Below, in pieces: positions 1 to 5,315 of a stretch of 5,321 bases of DNA (positions within the stretch are counted from its first letter, which is position 1; every line of letters starts with the position of its first letter). The translations under genes were made by a program, and so were the position numbers. Under the pieces are notes generated by a model that made no database searches, had not been told where the DNA came from, and saw only the letters and a program-made list of their open reading frames with translations. Source of the stretch: Alphaproteobacteria bacterium (GTDB lineage: Bacteria; Pseudomonadota; Alphaproteobacteria; ATCC43930; CGMCC-115725); assembly GCA_005888515.1 (NCBI GenBank), contig VAZR01000111.1, positions 1 through 5,321 on the forward strand, read 5' to 3'.

Positions 1-764
1 ATCTCGGCCGGCTGACCGAGGAGCAGCGCAACGCGGTGTTCGCGGAGTTCGGGCGGGATCCGGACATGCAGCTCTACGACCGCGGCATCCGCCGCCGTCT
101 TGCGCCGATGTTCGATGGCGATCAGCGGCGGCTCGAACTCGCCTACAGCCTGATGTTCACCTTGCCCGGAACGCCGGTGATCCGTTACGGCGACGAGCTC
201 GGCATGGGCGACAATCTGAAGCTCCCGGAGCGCGACTGCGCACGCACGCCGATGCAATGGTCGAACGAACCGCAGGGCGGCTTCACCAAGAGCGACAAGC
301 CGCATATCCCGGTCATCAGCGGCGGCCCCTACGGGTATCAGCACATCAACGCGGCGATCCAGCGCCGCCATCCCGAATCGTTATTGAACTGGACCGAGCG
401 CATCGTTCGCATGCGCAAGGAAGTCCCGGAAGTCGGCTGGGGCGATTTCACGGTTATTCCAACCCGCGATCCGTCGGTGCTGGTGATGCGCTACGACTGG
501 CGCAACAACTGGGTATTGTTTGTGCACAATCTCGACGCCAGGCCGCGCGAAGTGAATTTCTCGGTCGGGCTCGACGGCGACAATGCCGAAAATGGCAAGC
601 TGTTGATCAACTTGCTGGCCGAGGACCACAGCCGTGCCGCTGACGACGGCAAGCACCGGCTGGTCATCGAGGCCTACGGCTATCGCTGGTACCGGGTCGG
701 CGGGCTCGACTACCTGCTGCGCCGCACCGAAACCGATCAGCCGCTTCATTCCAAGACAGGTTGA
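1..764 (+). CDS. GH13 alpha-amylase family protein, trehalose synthase (maltose alpha-D-glucosyltransferase)-like, C-terminal part
   Basis: The reading frame is open from position 3 and ends at TGA 762-764, giving 253 visible residues of a protein whose start lies left of the window. It reads as the second half of a TreS-like GH13 enzyme, a family that interconverts maltose and trehalose by intramolecular transglucosylation in the cytosol. Visible landmarks are RGIRRRLAP (about 90-116), SLPGTP-type PGTPVIRYGDELGMGDN (about 165-215), TPMQWS (246-263) and SLLNWT (378-395). All are typical of TreS and related oligosaccharide-acting GH13 proteins. A beta-rich C-terminal domain runs from about 400 to the stop. 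The catalytic Asp/Glu and the conserved NHDE region would lie upstream and cannot be checked. About half of a normal 540-560 residue protein is present. It converges on the cytochrome gene with 31 bp between stops. An alpha-glucosidase or other GH13 specificity is possible, so no symbol is given. Confidence 0.9.
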   Translation, partial: LGRLTEEQRNAVFAEFGRDPDMQLYDRGIRRRLAPMFDGDQRRLELAYSLMFTLPGTPVIRYGDELGMGDNLKLPERDCARTPMQWSNEPQGGFTKSDKPHIPVISGGPYGYQHINAAIQRRHPESLLNWTERIVRMRKEVPEVGWGDFTVIPTRDPSVLVMRYDWRNNWVLFVHNLDARPREVNFSVGLDGDNAENGKLLINLLAEDHSRAADDGKHRLVIEAYGYRWYRVGGLDYLLRRTETDQPLHSKTG

Positions 765-795
765 GCTCAGCGGCGAATAGCGCCTCGCACAAGCG

Positions 796-1683
796 TCACT
801 CGACGTTCTTCTGCGGCGGTACGGTGCGCAGATAGGCGATCATTGCGTCCAGATCGGCCGCCCTAAGCCCTTTGTACCAAGGGTAGGGCATCGCGGGCGA
901 GAGACGTGTCCCGTCCGGGCGGATGCCGGCGGTGGTCGCGCGCTTGATCTCGGCATCGCTCCACTTCCCGACGCCATCTTCGGGGTCGGGTGTGACGTTG
1001 CGGCTCATGACCAGCACCCCGGGCTGGCCGTAAGGATGCAATTGCCGCCCGCCGCTAAAGGCCCGCTTGCGGTCGAGCTGTTGCCCGCCTTCCCGCAACG
1101 GCGTGTGGCAGCCGATGCAATGCGCGACCGGCCCCGCCAGATAGGCGCCATAGGCGATGCGGTCGTCGTGGCGCGGCTCCTCCACATGCGTGACGGTCGG
1201 ACCGTGACTGGTGGGCAGCGTCATCGTGTACTGCGATTTCGGCACGGCGTGGCGGATCGGCTTGACCGTACGAAGATAGGCGGCGATCGCCGTCACATCG
1301 CGGTCCGACAAATCGTCATAGGCCGAAAACGGCATCGGCGGGCCGATGATCGTCCCGTCCGGCCGCACGCCGTTGCGTATCGCGTTGACGATCTGCGCCT
1401 GGGTCCAGCGGCCGATCCCCGTCTCGCGATCGGGCGTGATGTTCGGGGCGACGACATGCCCGGTGCCCGGCTCGGTGAACTCCGCCCCGCCGGCCAGTTC
1501 CATCCCGGCAATCGGATTGCTGTTGCCATCCCGTGGGGTATGACAGCGACCGCAGGCGGCAACCGATTTGGTCAGATAGCCGCCGCGTTCCAGCAGCGTC
1601 TCGGCCGAGGCGGGTGTTTGCGCTGCCAGCAGCGTGGCCGCAGCAAAGATCGCGACGACCGCAGGTAACGTCGTTCCAAGCAA
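796..1683 (-). CDS. Exported diheme c-type cytochrome
   Basis: This 295-residue protein has an N-terminal hydrophobic signal sequence (about residues 5-22) with a likely cleavage after ASA at 25-27, so the mature protein should be periplasmic. Two heme-attachment motifs are visible: CGRCH (44-48) and CIGCH (189-193). Each is followed by the same block order: NxTPD (81 and 229), GIG/GVG-x-W, RPDG (107 and 255), a PPMP or PAMP segment with the likely distal heme ligand (Met117 and Met265), and AYLRTV near the end of the domain. The protein is thus two tandem cytochrome c domains, as in cytochrome subunits that take electrons from alcohol, aldehyde or molybdenum hydroxylase-type dehydrogenases. 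No dehydrogenase partner is in the window. Translation must start at TTG 1683-1681. It is the only usable start between the upstream in-frame stop (1735-1737) and the signal sequence, and it is preceded by AGGAG. The electron donor and acceptor are unknown. Confidence 0.93.
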   Translation of the reverse strand: MLGTTLPAVVAIFAAATLLAAQTPASAETLLERGGYLTKSVAACGRCHTPRDGNSNPIAGMELAGGAEFTEPGTGHVVAPNITPDRETGIGRWTQAQIVNAIRNGVRPDGTIIGPPMPFSAYDDLSDRDVTAIAAYLRTVKPIRHAVPKSQYTMTLPTSHGPTVTHVEEPRHDDRIAYGAYLAGPVAHCIGCHTPLREGGQQLDRKRAFSGGRQLHPYGQPGVLVMSRNVTPDPEDGVGKWSDAEIKRATTAGIRPDGTRLSPAMPYPWYKGLRAADLDAMIAYLRTVPPQKNVE

Positions 1684-1693
1684 GGCAGGGAAG

Positions 1694-1698
1694 CTCCT
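1694..1698 (-). promoter_or_regulatory. Ribosome binding site of the cytochrome c gene (TTG start)
   Basis: AGGAG on the minus strand lies 10 bases before TTG 1683-1681. The signal peptide begins directly after this codon and no ATG or GTG is available, so this site supports the non-standard start. Confidence 0.6.
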
Positions 1699-1723
1699 AC
1701 GTATAAGCCGAACCGACGCAACC

Positions 1724-1738
1724 TCGAACGATGTTCAG
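1724..1738. promoter_or_regulatory. Operator-like palindrome in the cytochrome c leader
   Basis: GAAC (1726-1729) and GTTC (1733-1736) form an inverted pair with a 3-base spacer. Read on the minus strand the site is CTGAAC-ATC-GTTCGA, followed by GG and TTGCG. Its centre is about 48 bp upstream of the TTG start. The same arrangement, CTGAAC-N2-CGTTC then TTGCG, occurs 54 bp upstream of the amidohydrolase start. An overlapping longer inverted pair is also present: CGAACGA (1725-1731) with TCGTTCG (1741-1747) and a 9-base spacer. A dimeric repressor or activator site is inferred, and no binding protein is encoded here. Confidence 0.45.
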
Positions 1739-1828
1739 CCTCGTTCGGAAAACTCAAGAGAAACTGAAAAGTATAGCTTGAATTCCGCGTCCGAAAGTCG
1801 CTGGTTGGGTAGAGAACAACCCGCCGGA

Positions 1829-1850
1829 GCGGTGCCGCTCGGGGCACCGC
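1829..1850 (-). terminator. Terminator-like hairpin downstream of the amidohydrolase gene
   Basis: GCGGTGCC (1829-1836) and GGCACCGC (1843-1850) are perfect 8-bp inverted arms with a 6-base loop. The hairpin begins 27 bp beyond the amidohydrolase stop and lies before the cytochrome leader on the same strand, a natural place to end the transcript. No clean T-run follows on the minus strand (GGGTTGTTCTCT appears about 8 bases later). It may be a weak or factor-assisted terminator, or a 3'-end stabilising hairpin. Confidence 0.5.
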
Positions 1851-1877
1851 ACCAAGAGGAGTGTTCGTGCTACTCGG

Positions 1878-3356
1878 CTACTTCGCGGCGTCCTGCAGCA
1901 CCGGCTGCTGCGCCGCCTGCAATACCGCGGCGGCTTCCTTGGCAACCCGTGTGCCTTCGAAGAAGCGCGGGTTCTGGGTGCCCCAGAGCCGCACCGAATT
2001 GGTAAAGACGAAGTCGCGGAAATTGTCGTCCGTCAGAACCCCGTCCTCGACCAGCTCATAGGCTTCCGGCAGCGGCTCGCGCATATCGATGACATCGAAA
2101 TGCCCGATATCGGAACTGTAGATCGCGTTCAGCTGCGCGCCGAACGGGTTGAGCTTGAGGAACGCGGTTGCGTTCATCCGGTCATCCGCCTCGCAGCCGA
2201 AATAGTACGGCGTGGCATAGAGGTCGATCCAATCCTGCTTGCGCGTGATCTTGCAGGCGCCGAAATCGTCGAGATCGTCGATGCCGCCGGTCATGTGCAG
2301 CTCGGGGTCGGGCCAGCCATCGCGCTCCTTGAGCGCCGCGGCGTGCTGCTCGTAGCCGTACTTCTCGACTAGCTCCGCCAACAGCTTACGGTCGAGCTTG
2401 TCGGGCCGCATGTTGTCGAGCGCCTTGATGTTGCGCCGTTCCCAATGCTCCATCAAATCGCCGAACAATTGCGCGCCCCAGCCGACACCGCCTTCGAGGA
2501 AGGCGAAGCGCAGTTCCGGGAAGCGCCGCGTCACGCCGCCGAGGAAGATGCCCTTGGCGGCGGCATGGCCGGCATCGGCGAAATGGCCGATATGGTTGTA
2601 GGTGAAGTTGGTCGGCGAATTGCGCAGCGCCTGGTTGCTGCCGGCGCTGTGGAAGGTCGGCGCGATGCCGACTTCGCGGCATTTCTCCCACACCGGGTCG
2701 TAGTCGTAGATGCTGTCGATGCCGAACACCTCATACCAGACCGCGAGACGGTCGGTGTCGGGATGCCCCTTCGGGATCGAATCCGTTTGGCGCGGCATCG
2801 CGCTACCGAACATGCCAACCTTGGAGCCGAGCTGCTTGGTGACGAATTCGAGCTCCTCGATCGCCTCCTCCGGGTGGTGCATCGGGATGATCGTCGCCGG
2901 GGTCATCCGGTCGCCGAGATCCTTGAAATAGCCGGCCGAGACGATGTTGTAGGCGCGGATCACGGCGCGCCGCGTCTCGTCGTCCTTGATGCGCGGCAGG
3001 CGCAGACCCGCGGTCGGATAGATGATCGCGAAATCGGAGCCGATCTCGTCGAGCCGCTCGTATAGCAGATGCGGCATCATCGCCGTGGCGCGGTCATAGG
3101 TGTTGCCGGTTTGCCGGGTCCAGAAGCCCGGCATCGAGACGCGCCGGCGGCGCCGTTCCTCGACGCTGAGCAGAAGTGAATCGCGCGTCACCGCCATCGC
3201 GGCGAGGAAGCCGTCGGCCGCCTTGTCGCCCCCCACCTTGCGCATCTGCTCGCTGAACACCGGATCGTACTCGACCCAGTGGCCATCGCCGTCGATGATC
3301 GGATGATTGAGCTTGGCACGGATCTGTGCCGGGGTGAGGTGGGCGTGACCGCTCAT
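1878..3356 (-). CDS. Metal-dependent amidohydrolase family protein (amidohydrolase_2/ACMSD-like TIM barrel)
   Basis: This 492-residue protein has no signal peptide, so it should be cytosolic. Features of the amidohydrolase_2 family (ACMSD, gamma-resorcylate decarboxylase and relatives) are visible in order. IIDGDGHWVE (20-29) supplies the first metal ligands, probably Asp24 and His26. TFHSAGS contains His236. FPELRFAFLEGGVGW (279-293) is the family's conserved strand. YSSDIGHFD (413-421) carries Asp416, the likely metal/catalytic Asp. A C-terminal block, DNFRDFVFTNSVRLWG, spans 444-459. Members hydrolyse C-N/C-O bonds or decarboxylate aromatic or enol acids with Zn or Mn, and the substrate cannot be told here. 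The protein is longer than many members (about 330-420 residues). ATG 3356-3354 is chosen because GGAGG sits 4 bases upstream. An in-frame TTG at 3401 would extend it by 15 residues but lacks such a site. It is transcribed divergently from the dehalogenase-like gene. The stop is TAG. Confidence 0.93.
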   Translation of the reverse strand: MSGHAHLTPAQIRAKLNHPIIDGDGHWVEYDPVFSEQMRKVGGDKAADGFLAAMAVTRDSLLLSVEERRRRRVSMPGFWTRQTGNTYDRATAMMPHLLYERLDEIGSDFAIIYPTAGLRLPRIKDDETRRAVIRAYNIVSAGYFKDLGDRMTPATIIPMHHPEEAIEELEFVTKQLGSKVGMFGSAMPRQTDSIPKGHPDTDRLAVWYEVFGIDSIYDYDPVWEKCREVGIAPTFHSAGSNQALRNSPTNFTYNHIGHFADAGHAAAKGIFLGGVTRRFPELRFAFLEGGVGWGAQLFGDLMEHWERRNIKALDNMRPDKLDRKLLAELVEKYGYEQHAAALKERDGWPDPELHMTGGIDDLDDFGACKITRKQDWIDLYATPYYFGCEADDRMNATAFLKLNPFGAQLNAIYSSDIGHFDVIDMREPLPEAYELVEDGVLTDDNFRDFVFTNSVRLWGTQNPRFFEGTRVAKEAAAVLQAAQQPVLQDAAK

Positions 3357-3360
3357 GGTT

Positions 3361-3365
3361 CCTCC
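3361..3365 (-). promoter_or_regulatory. Ribosome binding site deciding the amidohydrolase start
   Basis: GGAGG on the minus strand is 4 bases before ATG 3356-3354. It favours this start over the in-frame TTG at 3401-3399, which lies inside the operator-like palindrome. Confidence 0.75.
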
Positions 3366-3397
3366 GCGGTAGGGATGCTGCTGGTTGCGTCGCAATC

Positions 3398-3422
3398 GCA
3401 AACTGAACGGCGTTCAGCTTGC
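3398..3422. promoter_or_regulatory. Operator-like palindrome in the divergent promoter region
   Basis: The left arm GCAAACTGAAC (3398-3408) and the right arm GTTCAGCTTGC (3412-3422) are inverted copies with one mismatch in 11 and a 3-base spacer (GGC). The core CTGAAC-N3-GTTCAG is perfect. The centre is 54 bp upstream of the amidohydrolase ATG and about 170 bp upstream of the hydrolase ATG. The size and symmetry fit a dimeric helix-turn-helix regulator of the TetR kind (inference). The core recurs in the cytochrome c leader at 1724-1738. Confidence 0.6.
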
Positions 3423-3424
3423 AC

Positions 3425-3457
3425 ACCTCGAAAGGCCGCGGCAATCCATTTCGAGGT
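3425..3457. repeat. Inverted repeat, 9-bp perfect arms with 15-base spacer
   Basis: ACCTCGAAA (3425-3433) and TTTCGAGGT (3449-3457) are exact reverse complements. The repeat begins 2 bases beyond the operator-like palindrome in the divergent intergenic region. It may be a second regulator site or a transcript hairpin in the hydrolase leader. The core word ACCTCGAA also occurs at 1721-1728 in the cytochrome leader. Confidence 0.5.
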
Positions 3458-3518
3458 ACCCCAGCGATGCGTTTACAGCAGACCGCGCAGCGGTTCCGGG
3501 TAGCGGCCATCGAGGAAA

Positions 3519-3545
3519 AGCCCCGCCCGGCGGCAAATCGGGGCT
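3519..3545. repeat. Inverted repeat upstream of the dehalogenase-like gene
   Basis: AGCCCCG (3519-3525) and CGGGGCT (3539-3545) are perfect 7-bp inverted arms around a 13-base GC-rich loop. The repeat ends 36 bp before the hydrolase ATG. It could form a hairpin in the 5' leader or mark a protein site. No T-run follows, so it is not a convincing terminator. Confidence 0.35.
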
Positions 3546-3569
3546 ATGCTTCCGCTGAGCTGACAGCCT

Positions 3570-3574
3570 AGGAG
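3570..3574 (+). promoter_or_regulatory. Ribosome binding site of the dehalogenase-like gene
   Basis: AGGAG lies 7 bases before ATG 3582-3584, which is ideal spacing and fixes the start. The N-terminus so defined (MFEGF) also matches that of the Burkholderia FA1 fluoroacetate dehalogenase as recalled. Confidence 0.75.
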
Positions 3575-3581
3575 CGGGCCA

Positions 3582-4472
3582 ATGTTCGAAGGCTTCACGA
3601 CGACGGATATCGAGACAGCAGGCGCGCGCGTTCATCTGCGGCATGGCGGCGACGGCCCGCCGCTGCTGCTGTTGCACGGCAACCCGCTGACCCACGCGTC
3701 CTGGCACAAGATCGCGAACCGGCTCGCCGAGCATTTCCATGTCGTCGCCGCCGATCTGCGCGGCTATGGCGACAGCGTCGGTCCTGACGATGCCGGCCCG
3801 AACAACATCAACTACTCGTTCCGCGCGATGGCGCAGGATCAGGTCGAGATCATGGAACGCCTCGGCTATCGCGAGTTCTTCGTCGCCGGCCACGATCGCG
3901 GCGCCCGCACCGTCGCCCGGATGTGCCTCGACCACCCCGACCGGGTGAAGCGCGCCGCGCTGGTCGACATCCTGCCGAACCATCACATCTGGACCCACAC
4001 CTCGCGGGAATGGGCGCTTCGCTCCTGGCATTGGGCGATGATGGCCCAGCCCTACGATTTTCCGGAACGCATGATGGCCGGGGTGCCGGCGCAATGGTTC
4101 ATGGAGAAAAAGCTGTCGCGGCCCGGGATCGGGCTTAGCTTCTTCGATCCCGAGGCTTTCGCCGAATACGTCCGCTGCTTCAATTGGAAGACGATCAAGG
4201 GCTCCTGCGCCGATTACCGCGCCTGCCCGACCTGCGATTTCGAGATGGATAAGGCGGATTTCGAGGCCGGCAACAAGATCACCGTGCCGCTCCTGGTGAT
4301 CTGGGGGGCACGGAGCCACACCGAGGGTGTGCATGGCGATGTGCTCGCGGTCTGGCAGCGGAATTATGCGACCGACGCTTGGGGCGGCGCGCTCCCCTGC
4401 GGCCATTACGTGCCGGAGGAAGCCCCGGACGAGACCTACCAGTATTTTATGCGGCACTTCGCGCCGGCTTGA
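3582..4472 (+). CDS. Alpha/beta fold hydrolase, haloacetate (fluoroacetate) dehalogenase-like
   Basis: This 296-residue cytosolic alpha/beta hydrolase fits the usual family length of about 300. LHGNP (31-35) is the oxyanion-hole region, and DLRGYG (58-63) and NYSFRAMAQDQ (77-87) are typical of the family. GHDRGAR (103-109) carries the nucleophile Asp105 rather than Ser, with Arg106 and Arg109 positioned to hold a carboxylate. Asp129 (VDILP), His150-Trp151 (halide pocket), Tyr212 (DYRA) and His275 (CGHYVPEE) match the catalytic Asp/His and fluoride-pocket residues of the FA1 and RPA1163 fluoroacetate dehalogenases by spacing, recalled from memory. Those enzymes displace halide from haloacetates through an aspartyl ester to give glycolate. 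Full residue conservation supports a dehalogenase, but many homologues with these residues have no proven defluorination. A CPTC motif (215-218) replaces the usual small residues after DYRA. The gene is divergent from the amidohydrolase and converges tightly on rsmA. Confidence 0.93.
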   Translation: MFEGFTTTDIETAGARVHLRHGGDGPPLLLLHGNPLTHASWHKIANRLAEHFHVVAADLRGYGDSVGPDDAGPNNINYSFRAMAQDQVEIMERLGYREFFVAGHDRGARTVARMCLDHPDRVKRAALVDILPNHHIWTHTSREWALRSWHWAMMAQPYDFPERMMAGVPAQWFMEKKLSRPGIGLSFFDPEAFAEYVRCFNWKTIKGSCADYRACPTCDFEMDKADFEAGNKITVPLLVIWGARSHTEGVHGDVLAVWQRNYATDAWGGALPCGHYVPEEAPDETYQYFMRHFAPA

Positions 4473-4482
4473 TCAGCCGGCG
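4462..4482. terminator. Hairpin spanning the two convergent stop codons
   Basis: CGCCGGCT (4462-4469) and AGCCGGCG (4475-4482) are perfect 8-bp inverted arms. The 5-base loop TGATC contains the abutting TGA stops of the hydrolase and rsmA. The symmetric, GC-rich shape could serve both transcripts as a bidirectional terminator or 3'-end stabiliser. No T-run follows on either strand, so the role is inferred. Confidence 0.4.
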
Positions 4483-5315
4483 GCTTCGATCCCCCGTGCC
4501 AGGGCGCAGAATTCGGCGACCGACAGTTCCTCGGCGCGCGCGGTCGGCGCAATCCCGGCCGCGGCAAGCAACGGTTCGACCGGCACTCCGAGGTTCTTCA
4601 GGCTTGAGCGCAGCATCTTGCGGCGCTGCCCGAACGCCGCCGCCGTCACCCGTTCGAGCGCCGTTTTCGAGGCTGGGGCGAGCGGCCTCGTGCGCGGCAC
4701 GAGCGACACGACGCTCGACGTCACCTTCGGCGGCGGCACAAAGGCGCGCGGCGGCAGGTCGAACAGGATCTTCGGCTCGGTCAGCCATTGCGTGATGACC
4801 GACAGCCTTCCATAGGAAGGGCTGCGCGGCCGCGCAACGAGACGCTCGGCGACCTCGCGCTGAAACATCAGGAAGAGGCCCTGGTAGTCGCCGATCCGGT
4901 CGAGCCAGCGCAGCAGCAGCGCGGTCGCGATGTTGTACGGCAAATTGGCGACGATCTTGCGCGGCGCGGCGGCCAACGCTGCCGGATCGAGTTTCAGCGC
5001 ATCGCCCTCGACCAGTTCGAGCTTGCCGGGATAGGCCATGGCAAGCTCGCCGAGCGCGGCGAGGCAGCGCCGGTCGCGCTCGATCGCGACGACGTGGTCG
5101 GCGCCCTCTTCCAGCAAGGCACGGGTCAAGCCGCCGGGCCCGGGTCCGATCTCGATGACGCTCGTCCGATCGAGCGGCGCGGCGGCGCGCGCGATGCGCC
5201 GCGTCACATTGAGGTCGAGGATGAAATTCTGGCCGAGGCTCTTCTTCGCCGCGATCCCGTGCCGGGCAATGACCTCGCGCAGCGGCGGCAACTTAGGGGC
5301 GCTAGGTGCTGTCAC
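4473..5315 (-). CDS. rsmA: 16S rRNA (adenine(1518)-N(6)/adenine(1519)-N(6))-dimethyltransferase RsmA (KsgA)
   Basis: This 280-residue protein is of normal length for RsmA/KsgA, which uses four S-adenosylmethionine molecules to dimethylate A1518 and A1519 in helix 45 of 16S rRNA during late 30S assembly. Family signatures are all present. They are KKSLGQNF (24-31), the SAM-binding EIGPGPGGLT (55-64), Glu79 in VVAIERD, EGDAL (103-107) and catalytic NLPYN (124-128). After these come FVPPPKVTSSVV (192-203) and the C-terminal RRKMLRSSLK (231-240), followed by RAEELS (260-265). The start is GTG 5315-5313, directly preceded by an in-frame TAA, so no longer start is possible. The bases of this GTG followed by A also spell TGA in another frame (5314-5312). 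An upstream gene could therefore end in a 4-base overlap, and pdxA is the usual neighbour in proteobacteria, but it lies outside the window. No ribosome binding site is visible because the window ends 6 bases upstream. Confidence 0.97.
   Translation of the reverse strand: MTAPSAPKLPPLREVIARHGIAAKKSLGQNFILDLNVTRRIARAAAPLDRTSVIEIGPGPGGLTRALLEEGADHVVAIERDRRCLAALGELAMAYPGKLELVEGDALKLDPAALAAAPRKIVANLPYNIATALLLRWLDRIGDYQGLFLMFQREVAERLVARPRSPSYGRLSVITQWLTEPKILFDLPPRAFVPPPKVTSSVVSLVPRTRPLAPASKTALERVTAAAFGQRRKMLRSSLKNLGVPVEPLLAAAGIAPTARAEELSVAEFCALARGIEAAG

Noticed and set aside
773..785. Small hairpin GGCG/CGCC in the 31-bp gap between the GH13 and cytochrome genes
   Set aside because: The stem is only 4 bp with no T-run, which is expected by chance in DNA this GC-rich.
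1036..1668. 210-residue open frame on the plus strand
   Set aside because: It is antisense to the cytochrome c gene, whose heme motifs and signal peptide are clear. Its composition is shadow-like and no domain is seen.
1770..1775. TATACT on the minus strand as a -10 box for the cytochrome gene
   Set aside because: No acceptable -35 hexamer lies 16-18 bases upstream, so a promoter call would rest on six AT-rich bases alone.
2445..3065. 206-residue open frame on the plus strand
   Set aside because: It is antisense to the amidohydrolase gene. Its Arg/Ala/Val/Asp-rich composition is that of the complementary frame, with no independent support.
3357..3401. Longer amidohydrolase start at TTG 3401
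   Set aside because: The extra 15 residues are not family-like, the codon lies inside the operator-like palindrome, and ATG 3356 has an excellent GGAGG site.
3472..3477. TTTACA as a -35 box for the dehalogenase-like gene
   Set aside because: No -10-like hexamer is found at 16-19 bases spacing (3494-3502 is GC-rich).
3414..4457. 347-residue open frame on the minus strand
   Set aside because: It lies almost wholly antisense to the well-supported dehalogenase-like gene. It has no recognisable domain and shows the Arg/Gly/Ala/His-rich composition typical of shadow frames in GC-rich DNA.
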